Of a stretch of DNA of 45,376 nt, positions 23,887 to 34,779 are shown in pieces. Position numbers and translations under genes: made by a program. Position 1 is the stretch's first letter. Every line of letters starts with the position of its first letter. The notes below the pieces were generated by a model. That model saw only the letters and a program-made list of their open reading frames with translations. It was not told the origin of the DNA and searched no databases. Origin of the DNA: an uncultured Colwellia sp. (GTDB lineage: Bacteria; Pseudomonadota; Gammaproteobacteria; Enterobacterales; Alteromonadaceae); the NCBI GenBank assembly GCA_913058245.1, contig CAJXQJ010000019.1, positions 1-45,376 of the forward strand, in the 5' to 3' direction.

Positions 23887-25368
23887 TCACAAATTAGCAA
23901 TAGGAAATTTAAGCGTAAACGTACACCCTTGCTCTGGTTGTGAGTTTACGCTTATCATCGCATCATGTTTCTCTACGATAGCATAGGAAACCGATAACCC
24001 TAATCCTGTACCTTCACTTTCATTTTTAGTGGTATAGAAAGGCTCAAACAAATGGCGCATGACTGAAGCATCCATACCGCAACCAGTATCGTGAACATTA
24101 ACCTCGATATAATTACTTACGACAGCACTGTCAATTCTCAACTCTCCACTTTCATTCATCGCTTGGGCAGCATTAACGAATAAATTAACAAATACCTGCT
24201 GTAATTGACCATAATTCCCTTGGATTATTGGTAAATTATCCGACAAATTTCTAATTATTTCATGGTCATACTTGAGCTTATTCCAAACAATTTTTAATGC
24301 ACTATCGATAACATCATTAATAACAACATCAGAAAACTCATCTTGCTCTTTACGGGAAAAGGTTTTCAAACTTGCAACAATTTCTGTAACACGCTCAACG
24401 CCAGTTATACAAGCATTTAGTAATTCATTAATGTCTTCACGAGCAAATGACAACTCTCGGTTATTTTCAAGCTGTATTACAAGTTTTTCAGGTAATTGTG
24501 CAAAGGTGTTTTCGTAAATATTTAAGTAATCCTGTAAGACATGTAAATTACTCGAAATATAACCAATTGGATTGTTGATCTCATGAGCAACTCCAGCGGC
24601 AAGTTGGCCAAGCGAACTCATTTTTTCACTGTGTGCTAATTGTTGCTGTGTGCTTTTTAATTCATCAACAGTATTACGTAAGTCTCGGTAATTATAGGCA
24701 AGTTCTATTTTAGTCATACGCCGCTTAATTGCTGACGTAAATTGTTGCGCGGCGATGTCTAAAGTTTGTTTAAAATCATCGCTATAGCAAAAATGACTAA
24801 TATCAAACAAGATTAATCGACGTTCTTTTTCACTAACTTTAACCAATAGGTACAACACAGTATCATTAACAAATAAATTGGAATAGCTGGGACGCTTATC
24901 GGAATCCTTATACTCAAAACGGTGCCATATCGACTCATTTGTTGCCAGCATTGGTTTAATTGGCGCTTCATATTCTTTTTGCCAAGTTAAGCTTTGCCAA
25001 TGTTCACCAATCTCACGTAATGACCATATTGCATGGTTTGAATCATGGTTGATACGCATAACAACCACAGAACAATTATCTAGCAATCTCGCTACATTTT
25101 CCGAAAACTGCTGAAAAGACTCATCAATACTTTTGTCTAACAATAGTTCTTGTGTCAGGCTCGCTAAAAATTGCAACTGAACTTGTCGGCTGGTAGCTTT
25201 TTCATATGAGTCAAAAAACTCTTTATTTTCAGCTAGGGTTACCTGTGCTTTTTGATCTAGTTTTGCCTCCAACTTCTTCTTGGCATTACGTTCTCTAATC
25301 AGAGCTTTTTCAAGTAATGCGACCTTTTCTTCGACAGCAATATTTAAACTTCTACTCGGATCAGACAA
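23887..25368 (-). CDS. hnoK: H-NOX-associated sensor histidine kinase (HnoK-like)
   Basis: 493 aa, soluble (no transmembrane helix). Coiled coil (about 12-70), GAF-like sensory region (about 75-220), second coiled coil, HisKA with the H-box AHSEKMSSLGQLAAGVAHEINNPIG (phospho-acceptor His in VAHEINNP at about 264), and HATPase (about 355-490; N-box FVNLFVNAAQAM, G1 DTGCGMD, G2 GTGLGLSVSYAIVE). Its start lies 25 bases inside the end of the H-NOX gene, so the two are translationally coupled. In Shewanella and Vibrio the H-NOX protein binds NO and inhibits this kinase; the same is inferred here. The likely phosphorylation targets are the two receiver proteins encoded divergently. Confidence 0.85.
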   Translation of the reverse strand: MSDPSRSLNIAVEEKVALLEKALIRERNAKKKLEAKLDQKAQVTLAENKEFFDSYEKATSRQVQLQFLASLTQELLLDKSIDESFQQFSENVARLLDNCSVVVMRINHDSNHAIWSLREIGEHWQSLTWQKEYEAPIKPMLATNESIWHRFEYKDSDKRPSYSNLFVNDTVLYLLVKVSEKERRLILFDISHFCYSDDFKQTLDIAAQQFTSAIKRRMTKIELAYNYRDLRNTVDELKSTQQQLAHSEKMSSLGQLAAGVAHEINNPIGYISSNLHVLQDYLNIYENTFAQLPEKLVIQLENNRELSFAREDINELLNACITGVERVTEIVASLKTFSRKEQDEFSDVVINDVIDSALKIVWNKLKYDHEIIRNLSDNLPIIQGNYGQLQQVFVNLFVNAAQAMNESGELRIDSAVVSNYIEVNVHDTGCGMDASVMRHLFEPFYTTKNESEGTGLGLSVSYAIVEKHDAMISVNSQPEQGCTFTLKFPIANL

Positions 25369-25883
25369 TGATCATCTCCCTTGCACATACATTTGCTTTG
25401 GCTTATTGATGCTTTTTGATTAAAGTGCGTTGCCGCTCCTAGAATCAAACCTTCAGCAAAATGGCACATTTTTCGATGAGACATATAACGCACCACAAGC
25501 AAGTTATTCTGCGGTTGGTCATAAAGTAATGTAGGTGTATATGCTAATGGGTCACTTTTTTGCACTTCAATATGAATAACATTATCAACCGCCCGCATAA
25601 AGTCGAATAAATTGTCTATATCTTTGACCAAAGAAATACCCAGTGACATTAATACTGGAAAAAAATGCTCACCGTAACCTCGAAGAAGATGCTCTCGGTC
25701 TGAGTCAACTATGGCTGATAAAGCATCAATAATAATATTAAATTCACTATCATCGTATAGCTCAGTCGCTAAATATTCACCATTAGATGAAAGCTCGCAA
25801 TTATCGAGCGCTTTAAGCCACGCTGTTAAACCAAACTCCTGTTCGGCATATTCCGCAAAGCCGGTAAAAATAGCACCTTTCAT
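25344..25883 (-). CDS. hnoX: H-NOX haem nitric-oxide sensor
   Basis: 179 aa, full H-NOX length. It opens MKGAIFTGFAEYAEQEFG, as family members do. The proximal haem histidine is in AVDNVIHIEV (about residue 104), matching DVIHLEV in S. oneidensis H-NOX. The YxSxR motif that holds the haem propionates is present as RYMSHR at about 132-137. The C-terminal CMCKGDDHC cluster with the preceding RKMC cysteine corresponds to the zinc site of Shewanella H-NOX. No distal-pocket tyrosine typical of O2 binders is apparent, so NO selectivity is expected. It overlaps the downstream kinase. Confidence 0.93.
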   Translation of the reverse strand: MKGAIFTGFAEYAEQEFGLTAWLKALDNCELSSNGEYLATELYDDSEFNIIIDALSAIVDSDREHLLRGYGEHFFPVLMSLGISLVKDIDNLFDFMRAVDNVIHIEVQKSDPLAYTPTLLYDQPQNNLLVVRYMSHRKMCHFAEGLILGAATHFNQKASISQSKCMCKGDDHCLIRVEV

Positions 25884-25984
25884 TAGTTAATAATCCTTAA
25901 AAACTTCACATAGTGTTAACTATAATGCTAGCATGAGTTTATGCAACTAATTCATCTTTAACTATATTTTTTTAGGATTAAGAA

Positions 25985-27298
25985 ATGTTACCGTCAGTTT
26001 TACTGCTAGATGATGAACAAGAAGTACTTAACGCGTTAAAGCGTGTGCTGCGTATTGATTATCAAGTGCATGCCTTCACAGACGCTAACGAGGCGTTAGA
26101 GTTTTTTCAGCGTACACCTACACAAATTGTCATTTCTGACATGAAAATGCCACAAATTAACGGGGCAGAATTCTTAAGCCATATTGTTAAAATAAATAGC
26201 CGCAGTAGACGCGTAGTGCTGACCGGTTATGCGGATACAGAGTTAGCGAAACAAGCAATAAACGATGGAAAAATTTCAGCCTACTTAAATAAGCCTTGGA
26301 ATAACGACGAGCTAAAAAAAACATTAGCGAACCTTATTAATGAGCTGAAAGATGAAAATAAAAAGCTTGCTGTGGTTAAAAGCTTAAAGCTTGATAATCA
26401 AAGACTATCAGCAAACCAAGCATCAATGACAAAAGTCAGCCGCTTTATCCAAAGTAGCCATGACGATATTGTTAATCAAAGTCAAAAGCTGTCTTCACTT
26501 AACAATGAACTCCTCCAGTTAAGTGCGAATTTAGTCGCCATGCAAACCCACGACACATCAGGTCATACATTCCGAATTGCCCAACAGGGTAAAATGCTAG
26601 CTAATAGGCTCAAGTTAAAGGAACCACATCGTGTACACGTATATTTGGCTGGCTTATTTTATCGTATAGGTATAAGTAGTTTACCACCCTCGCTAGGGGC
26701 TTTGCCTTTACATAAAATGTCAGCTCAAGAAAAGCTTAGTTGGATGAAGTTCCCACAAGTTAGTGCAGATATTTTAGCCTCTGTAGCATCTTTAGCACCT
26801 TGTGCTAAAGTGGTACGACATATTTATGAACATGTTGATGGCTCAGGGATTCCTATGCACCTTAGTCATGAAGATATTCCAATGACGTCACGAATTTTAT
26901 CAATCGTTACTCATTTTGACTTATTGATATCTGGAAACATTACCGAGCGAAACATTAGCCCACAAGAAGCTATTATCGTTATGAAAAAAAGCCTGGGTAG
27001 CTTATTCGACAATCATGTTTTTAGTCACTTTATTTCGATGCTTTCAGCGCCATTAACCACTGAAAACCTGGAAATAGCGAAAGGCATAACAGAACTTGAG
27101 CCAGGAATGATCCTCGCACAAGATATAGTAAACCATGAGCAACATAAGCTGTTAAATGAAAAAACAGTATTATCACAAGGACATATTGATAGTTTAACCA
27201 AGCACCAAGAGCATACAGAGAAAGTACTTATTGCCTATATATTGCATAAGGGTGAGCAAGAAAATGATACTCAAAAAAGTGAAGGAGCAACTAACTAA
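25985..27298 (+). CDS. Receiver + degenerate HD-GYP protein (HnoD-like)
   Basis: 437 aa. Receiver domain (about 1-120) with acidic D9/D10, phospho-acceptor D52 (IVISDMKM) and the KPW lysine. A coiled-coil linker (about 125-190) leads to an HD-GYP-type domain (about 190-375). There the catalytic residues are lost: the HD pair of the usual LLHDIGK motif reads FYRIG (Tyr-Arg), the HHE motif reads YEH, and GYP reads GIP. It therefore should not hydrolyse cyclic di-GMP. This matches HnoD of Shewanella, a dead HD-GYP protein that modulates a phosphodiesterase in response to NO. It is divergent from hnoX-hnoK and overlaps the next gene by one base (TAATG). Confidence 0.85.
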   Translation: MLPSVLLLDDEQEVLNALKRVLRIDYQVHAFTDANEALEFFQRTPTQIVISDMKMPQINGAEFLSHIVKINSRSRRVVLTGYADTELAKQAINDGKISAYLNKPWNNDELKKTLANLINELKDENKKLAVVKSLKLDNQRLSANQASMTKVSRFIQSSHDDIVNQSQKLSSLNNELLQLSANLVAMQTHDTSGHTFRIAQQGKMLANRLKLKEPHRVHVYLAGLFYRIGISSLPPSLGALPLHKMSAQEKLSWMKFPQVSADILASVASLAPCAKVVRHIYEHVDGSGIPMHLSHEDIPMTSRILSIVTHFDLLISGNITERNISPQEAIIVMKKSLGSLFDNHVFSHFISMLSAPLTTENLEIAKGITELEPGMILAQDIVNHEQHKLLNEKTVLSQGHIDSLTKHQEHTEKVLIAYILHKGEQENDTQKSEGATN

Positions 27299-28692
27299 TG
27301 GAAATTGTAGATATTCGCCCTTTAGTCGTTATTGTAGATGACGAGCAAGAAATACTCTCGGCAATAAAACGGACCTTAATGCGTGTTGATGTGCGCATTG
27401 AAGCTTTTACTTCACCTAGATTGGCATTAGAGTTTATTTGTGAGAACCAACCCGCATTAGTCATATCAGATCAACGCATGCCTGATATTACGGGTGATAA
27501 ACTTTTATCCGAAATCAAACAGTTATGGCCTGAGACTAAACGTATTATGTTGAGTGCTTATGAAGATTTCGACTCAGTATCGGCAGGATTTAATCAAGCT
27601 ATTATTGATAAGTTTATGTCAAAGCCTTGGAAGAATTCAGAATTGGTTATGCTGGTACAAGACAGTATCGATAGTAATAGCAAATCGCCAAATAAGAGCT
27701 TAGTTAATAAATCAATTGTCGGTGAAAGTACAAAAATAAAACAGTTAATTGATAATATTAGTATTGCTGCAGGTGCAAATGTGCCGATTTACATCCATGG
27801 GGAAACAGGTACAGGTAAAGAGCTAGTTGCTAAAGCTTGTCATCAATCTGGCTGTAAACGAGAAGGCAATTTTGTCGCAGTTAATTGTGCCAATTTTTCA
27901 GAAACATTAATTGAGTCACAACTTTATGGTCATAAAAAAGGCGCTTTTACCGGGGCTGTTAGCGATCAAGAAGGTCTTTTTGCTCAAAGTCATGGTGGCA
28001 CTATATTCCTCGACGAAGTCACAACTTTACCTATGCCGCTACAGGCAAAGTTATTGCGTGTTATCCAAGAACGTGAATTTACCGCTTTAGGCGATACAAG
28101 ATTAATAAAATTTGATGCGCAAATCGTTGCCGCATCATCTATTAAATTGAGCGAAGCTGTTAATAGTGGTGAGTTCAGAGAAGATCTTTATTATCGTTTG
28201 AATGTTATTCCATTAAGTTTGCCACCACTACGTGAACGCGAGCAAGACGCTTTTATCTTAGCTAAGCACTTTTTAGAAAAATATAATCAACAACAACAAA
28301 AGCAGTTTGCAGCTTTTAGCGAAAGCGCCCGTGATTTTATTATTTCATATCCTTGGCCAGGCAATGTTAGGCAGCTAGAAAATACTATTCATAGCGCATG
28401 TATTATGAACCGCGGCAAGGAAATAACCTTGCCTATGCTGCAGTCATTACTTGCTGAGCAGCTTCATATAAAAGAAGCCTCGGGTAATAATAGCCTTGGA
28501 AATATCACAATTACACCTGAATTAGACTCAACTACCCAAGAAACTAATTCAACAATTATTCCACTTGAGCAAGTAGAGAAAAATGCCATCGAAAATGCTA
28601 TCGACCAATGTAATGGAAACATCACCAAAGCCGCAGCTTTATTAGAGGTTAACCCTTCAACAATTTATCGAAAAATGCAGAAGTGGTCGTAA
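27298..28692 (+). CDS. NtrC-type sigma-54-dependent response regulator of the H-NOX locus
   Basis: 464 aa. Receiver (about 8-125) with D14/D15, phospho-acceptor D58 (LVISDQRM) and KPW lysine; AAA+ domain (about 140-370) with Walker A GETGTGKE, intact GAFTGA loop, Walker B GGTIFLDEV, and the PPLRERE segment; Fis-type HTH at the C-terminus (about 430-460, GNITKAAALLEVNPSTIYRKM). The receiver is closely similar to that of the preceding protein (DDEQE, KPW), suggesting both accept phosphate from the same kinase. It should drive RpoN promoters in response to NO. Shewanella HnoC, by contrast, is not usually described as a full NtrC-type protein. Confidence 0.88.
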   Translation: MEIVDIRPLVVIVDDEQEILSAIKRTLMRVDVRIEAFTSPRLALEFICENQPALVISDQRMPDITGDKLLSEIKQLWPETKRIMLSAYEDFDSVSAGFNQAIIDKFMSKPWKNSELVMLVQDSIDSNSKSPNKSLVNKSIVGESTKIKQLIDNISIAAGANVPIYIHGETGTGKELVAKACHQSGCKREGNFVAVNCANFSETLIESQLYGHKKGAFTGAVSDQEGLFAQSHGGTIFLDEVTTLPMPLQAKLLRVIQEREFTALGDTRLIKFDAQIVAASSIKLSEAVNSGEFREDLYYRLNVIPLSLPPLREREQDAFILAKHFLEKYNQQQQKQFAAFSESARDFIISYPWPGNVRQLENTIHSACIMNRGKEITLPMLQSLLAEQLHIKEASGNNSLGNITITPELDSTTQETNSTIIPLEQVEKNAIENAIDQCNGNITKAAALLEVNPSTIYRKMQKWS

Positions 28693-28779
28693 TTACTTTA
28701 TAGCTTTGCCTTACTAAACCTCGAATAATTGGCAATTAGTAGTTGCCTAGCTAATAACATTGACGCTAGAATCTAGCCT

Positions 28780-28798
28780 CGTTTAGCATAACTAAACG
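28780..28798 (+). other. Small hairpin just upstream of the TPP riboswitch
   Basis: CGTTTAG-CATAA-CTAAACG: 7-bp perfect stem with a 5-nt loop, ending 5 bp before the riboswitch P1 stem. No T-run follows. It may be part of the leader or an upstream protein site. Confidence 0.35.
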
Positions 28799-28803
28799 TA
28801 TTG

Positions 28804-28887
28804 ACTTGTCGGAGTGCCATAGGGCTGAGATCGCGAAAGCGGGATCCGTAGAACCTGATTAGATTAACATCTGCGAAGGGAACAAGT
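28804..28887 (+). ncRNA. TPP riboswitch (THI element)
   Basis: Contains the conserved TPP-sensing blocks: GGGCTGAGA at about 28822-28830 and the GAACCTGATT...TCTGCGAAGGGAACAAG block at 28851-28886. P1 is formed by ACTTGT (28804-28809) with ACAAGT (28882-28887). It lies about 100 bp upstream of thiC in the leader. By the established mechanism, thiamin pyrophosphate binding lowers expression of the downstream thi operon; the expression platform probably sequesters the thiC ribosome binding site, since no terminator is evident before the ATG. Confidence 0.93.
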
Positions 28888-28984
28888 GGGCAACGCTTAA
28901 GCAATATCATCATTGTTAATAGTTTTGCTCCTCGTTACTACCCCAATATAGCTCCGCCTAACTTTTATTTATAAAAACAGGTGA

Positions 28985-30946
<1,962 letters not shown>

Positions 30947-30964
30947 CGACGGGTAACATACTCA

Positions 30965-32155
30965 ATGCCTTCCATCGCAATAATCGGCGCAGGAATAATG
31001 GGACGCTTGGTAGCTTTGTCGTTAAACAGACAAGGCTATCAAGTAACATTATTTGATAAAGACGATAAAAACGGTCAGCAAAGTGCTGCTTATGCTGCTG
31101 CAGGCTTATTAACGCCTCTCGGCGAAGCAATGCATTGCCCAAGTAACATAGTTGCTATGGGCTTTGCTTCGTTACAGCTATGGCCAGAGTTACTGGCGAG
31201 CTTGTCCGGCTATAACTTTTTTCAGCAAACGGGTGCGATAGTTGTTAGTCATGAGCAAGACATTGGCGATTACCAACGCCTAAAGCGCTTTTTGGCCAAC
31301 AATTATCGGCAACATCAACAACAACAGTTAAACCGTCAACAACTATCAGCCCTTGAACCTGAGCTTGCACGCCGTTTCTCACAAGCACTATTTTTACCTG
31401 AAGAAGGACAAATTGGAAACCGTAAACTGCTACTAGCATTAAAGCAGCAGTTATTAGCAGAAGGTGTGAACTGGCATTGTAAAACCACAGTGATTGGTAT
31501 TGAGCATGATCATCTTCCAAAGAAGGGAAAACTAACCTTTAAGTCAGGAAATGCTATTGAAAGTACTATTGAGAGTGCTATCGAGTCAACACAGATGTTT
31601 GACTTAATGATTGACTGTCGTGGCACTGGCGCAATGTTATCGTCTGGCAACAGCCAATGTAATAATGCTGTTCTTAAAGACTTACGAGCGATACGTGGTG
31701 AGCTATTTCAACTATTTGCACCAGATGTAAATATTTCTAGGCCTGTCAGGCTCATGCATCCGCGCTACCAGCTTTATATCGCACCAAAAGGCAAAGGCCA
31801 TTTTGTTGTTGGTGCTACTGAAATTGAAAGTGCTGATACTAACCCAATGACGGTGCGCTCGGCGATGGAACTATTAAGTGCCGCATATAGCATTCACCCT
31901 GGGTTTGCCGAAGCTAATATTCGCCAGAATGTGAGTCAACTTCGCCCTGCTTTTAATGATAATCAGCCAAAAATAATCTCGAATGGCAATTTAATACAGG
32001 TGAATGGCTTATACCGTCATGGCTTTTTAATTGCTCCGGTGGTGCTATCGCAAATTCAAGAGCATGTAGGCCACTTGCTGCGACCAACAAACCAAGTAAG
32101 AAGTGCTTACCAATACTCACATTTGCTACCAATTACCAAAGTGGCAACGAATTAA
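30965..32155 (+). CDS. thiO: Glycine oxidase ThiO (FAD-dependent)
   Basis: 396 aa, DAO family. N-terminal FAD dinucleotide site IIGAGIMGRLVALSLNRQGYQVTLFDKD (GxGxxG at about 7-12), AAGLLTPLGEA substrate/FAD region at about 45-55, and the C-terminal YRHGFLIAPVV signature. It oxidises glycine to iminoacetate for thiazole synthesis, doing the job that ThiH does from tyrosine in E. coli. Placement between thiC and thiS supports this over a general D-amino-acid oxidase. A short internal duplication IESTIESAIEST (about 197-210) is a local oddity in a loop. Confidence 0.9.
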   Translation: MPSIAIIGAGIMGRLVALSLNRQGYQVTLFDKDDKNGQQSAAYAAAGLLTPLGEAMHCPSNIVAMGFASLQLWPELLASLSGYNFFQQTGAIVVSHEQDIGDYQRLKRFLANNYRQHQQQQLNRQQLSALEPELARRFSQALFLPEEGQIGNRKLLLALKQQLLAEGVNWHCKTTVIGIEHDHLPKKGKLTFKSGNAIESTIESAIESTQMFDLMIDCRGTGAMLSSGNSQCNNAVLKDLRAIRGELFQLFAPDVNISRPVRLMHPRYQLYIAPKGKGHFVVGATEIESADTNPMTVRSAMELLSAAYSIHPGFAEANIRQNVSQLRPAFNDNQPKIISNGNLIQVNGLYRHGFLIAPVVLSQIQEHVGHLLRPTNQVRSAYQYSHLLPITKVATN

Positions 32156-32188
32156 TGATTTATCTTGATTAAAACATAGAGACATAAC

Positions 32189-32407
32189 ATGAAATTTTAC
32201 CTAAACGGCACCGAGCTTGAGATAAGTCATTTGTCTCAACCCATTAATATTAAGCAAGTACTCTCACATGCATTAGCGGAAAAGAAACAGCAACAAAGTT
32301 TTGCACTAGCACTCAACGGCGAGTTTATCGGCAAAGACGATTACACCTCTACTGAGGTTAAAGAGAGTGATAGCATTGACGTACTATTTCCAATTGTTGG
32401 AGGTTAA
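32189..32407 (+). CDS. thiS: Sulfur carrier protein ThiS
   Basis: 72 aa ubiquitin-like protein with the obligatory C-terminal Gly-Gly (PIVGG). The GG is adenylated and thiocarboxylated and then donates sulfur to ThiG for the thiazole ring. Slightly longer than the usual 66 residues, from an insertion in the middle (EKKQQQSF). Four bases separate it from thiG. The partner adenylyltransferase ThiF is not encoded here. Confidence 0.95.
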   Translation: MKFYLNGTELEISHLSQPINIKQVLSHALAEKKQQQSFALALNGEFIGKDDYTSTEVKESDSIDVLFPIVGG

Positions 32408-32410
32408 ATT

Positions 32411-33214
32411 ATGGCACTGAACATTTACGGCCGGCACCTTGATAGTCGACTACTGATTGGCTCGGCACTTTATCCTTCTCCGGAGGTAATGAAGCAAGCA
32501 ATACTGGCAAGCGGCTCACAAGTAGTCACGTTATCACTTAAGCGCCAAAATCCACATGAACAATCAGGTGAAAAAATATGGACTTACATTCAAGAGGTTG
32601 TTAAACAGAATCAAGGGTTTCTCCTGCCCAACACGGCTGGATGTAAAAGTGCTAAAGAGGCCGTGACACTAGCGAAAATGAGCCGAGAACTCTTTCAAAC
32701 CAACTGGATAAAGCTGGAAGTTATTGGCGATGACTATAATTTACAGCCCGATCCAATTGAATTACTTGCGGCCGCAGAGCAACTATTAGCTGATGGCTTT
32801 AAAGTATTACCTTATTGCACGGACGATCTCGTTATTTGCCAACGCCTATATGATTTAGGCTGCCAAGTAATCATGCCGTGGGCTTCGCCAATTGGCACTG
32901 GTAAGGGGTTAATGAATCCATATAATTTAGCCAGCATACGCTTGCGCTTACCTGATGCCACGTTGATACTCGATGCCGGTATTGGTAAACCGTCAGATGC
33001 TTGCCTTGCTATGGAAATGGGTTTTGATGCCGTGCTTCTTAACAGTGCCATTGCTCTTGCAGATAACCCTGTATTGATGGCAAAAGCTTTTGCGCAAGCA
33101 ATTAATGCGGGTGAGTCAGCTTACATAGCTGGCACTATGCCTGAACGTCAAACTGCTCATCCAAGTACCCCGACTTTAGATTTACCATTTTGGCATCACC
33201 CAGAGCACAGCTAA
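32411..33214 (+). CDS. thiG: Thiazole synthase ThiG
   Basis: 267 aa TIM-barrel. It forms the thiazole phosphate from deoxyxylulose 5-phosphate, iminoacetate and ThiS-thiocarboxylate. The Schiff-base lysine is in [18 protein letters not shown] (about residue 98); other conserved pieces are [51 protein letters not shown]. Its stop overlaps the start of thiDE (TAATG). Confidence 0.96.
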   Translation: MALNIYGRHLDSRLLIGSALYPSPEVMKQAILASGSQVVTLSLKRQNPHEQSGEKIWTYIQEVVKQNQGFLLPNTAGCKSAKEAVTLAKMSRELFQTNWIKLEVIGDDYNLQPDPIELLAAAEQLLADGFKVLPYCTDDLVICQRLYDLGCQVIMPWASPIGTGKGLMNPYNLASIRLRLPDATLILDAGIGKPSDACLAMEMGFDAVLLNSAIALADNPVLMAKAFAQAINAGESAYIAGTMPERQTAHPSTPTLDLPFWHHPEHS

Positions 33215-34767
33215 TGACAAGATTTAAAGCTAAAAGCCCATCTAAAAAACAAAAACCTATTGTGTGGACGATTTCGGGGGCTGATTGCTCAGGCGGTGCC
33301 GGCATAGCCGCGGATATTAAAACGGGTCATAATCTAAATGTCGAGGTATGCCATTTAATTACCGCTAATACGGTACAAAATTCCACCAAGCTTTTTTCAA
33401 TTAACTCAACACCAACAAAAATATTAACTGAACAAGTACATGCTTTGCGTTTTGATAAGCCACCAACAGTCATAAAAATAGGTTTGCTAGTTAATAACGA
33501 ACAGGTTATCTGGCTGACAGCACTACTATCAGAACTTAAAAAGCAATTAACTAACTTAGTGACAGTTTATGACCCTGTTGGTCAAGCCAGTGTTGGTGGC
33601 AAGTTATCAACTTTATTACTACCCGATCTCAAGCCTTTATTACCATTAATTGATGTGATTACACCTAACCTTAACGAAGCCGAACAATTGCGTGAGTTGC
33701 AAGATATAAAGACTGACCAAAGCGCTGCTGACAACATACTAGCATTAGGCTGTAACGCGGTAATTATTAAAGGTGGACATAATCTAGCTAGCTCAAACTG
33801 CATTGATGTATGCTGGCAAAAATCAGCAATTGGTACAGTTCAAAAGTATCAATTACAATCAGCGAAAATAGCAACTAATGATAGCCATGGCGGAGGTTGT
33901 AGCTTTGCAACGGCTTTAGCAAGTTTTCTAGCACACGGTTATTTACTTCGTGATGCCTTCACGCTAACAAAAGCATTTATCAACCAAGGTTTATCAGCAA
34001 ATGTTAATAACACCGTTTCAAATAGTACTGACACTTCAGCTGGGTATTATGGCGCTTTCGAACAAGGATGCTGGCCCAATGAACCAAGCCATTTTCCATT
34101 AGTTGTAAGTTCACACAGTCATAATTTACTTAGCAGCAGTAACTTCCCTACTTTAGGTTTAACCGCGAAAGAAAGACTCGGATTATATCCAGTTATTGAT
34201 TCACTCGAATGGCTAGAGCGCCTACTACCACTAAATTTTAAAATTATTCAGTTACGTATCAAGAACATGTCAGATACAGAGCTAGAGCCCATTATTGAAA
34301 AAGCAGTGGCATTAGCTCGCGATTACAATTGTCGACTGTTTATTAATGACCACTGGCAGTTAGCAATCAAATATCACGCATACGGTGTTCATATTGGCCA
34401 AGAAGATTTAGCCAACGCTGATTTGCAAGCGATTGCAAAGGCGGGGTTACGATTAGGGATCAGTACCCACGGCTGTTATGAATTCTTATTGGCAAAGCAG
34501 CTACAGCCTTCTTACCTTGCTATTGGGGCAATATTTCCTACCAAAACTAAAGATATGACAGGGCAAATTCAAGGAATAGAAAATTTACAACATATATTGG
34601 CGTTATCAAGCGATATTCCCGTTGTCGCAATTGGCGGAATTAACGAAGCACGGCTACCGCAAGTATGGCAAACAGGCGTCAGCAGTATTGCCGTGGTAAC
34701 AGCAATAACAGAGGCTGAGCAACCTATTACAGCCGTCAAGGCATTGCAAAAATTAGTTTCGAGTTAA
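33214..34767 (+). CDS. thiDE: Bifunctional HMP(-P) kinase / thiamin-phosphate synthase (ThiD-ThiE fusion)
   Basis: 517 aa. I place the start at the ATG that overlaps the thiG stop (TAATG). The frame is open eight codons further up, but a start there would need a weak codon inside thiG. N-terminal ThiD kinase (about 15-270): SGADCSGGAGIAADIKT, TPNLNEAEQL, NDSHGGGCSFATALA. C-terminal ThiE (about 315-517): LYPVIDSLEWLERLLPLNFKIIQLRIKN, CRLFINDHWQLA, YGVHIGQEDL, LGISTHG, AIGAIFPTKTK, VVAIGGI. The fusion couples pyrimidine phosphorylation to joining with thiazole phosphate. The kinase half has the divergent DPVG and GGHN segments. End of the thi operon. Confidence 0.93.
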   Translation: MTRFKAKSPSKKQKPIVWTISGADCSGGAGIAADIKTGHNLNVEVCHLITANTVQNSTKLFSINSTPTKILTEQVHALRFDKPPTVIKIGLLVNNEQVIWLTALLSELKKQLTNLVTVYDPVGQASVGGKLSTLLLPDLKPLLPLIDVITPNLNEAEQLRELQDIKTDQSAADNILALGCNAVIIKGGHNLASSNCIDVCWQKSAIGTVQKYQLQSAKIATNDSHGGGCSFATALASFLAHGYLLRDAFTLTKAFINQGLSANVNNTVSNSTDTSAGYYGAFEQGCWPNEPSHFPLVVSSHSHNLLSSSNFPTLGLTAKERLGLYPVIDSLEWLERLLPLNFKIIQLRIKNMSDTELEPIIEKAVALARDYNCRLFINDHWQLAIKYHAYGVHIGQEDLANADLQAIAKAGLRLGISTHGCYEFLLAKQLQPSYLAIGAIFPTKTKDMTGQIQGIENLQHILALSSDIPVVAIGGINEARLPQVWQTGVSSIAVVTAITEAEQPITAVKALQKLVSS

Positions 34768-34779
34768 CCTAGAGTCTGA

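Noticed and set aside
25884..25984. Possible sigma-54 promoter between hnoX and the HD-GYP gene, expected because an NtrC-type activator is in the locus.
   Set aside because: No GG-N10-GC element on either strand; the GG dinucleotides present have no GC at the right spacing.
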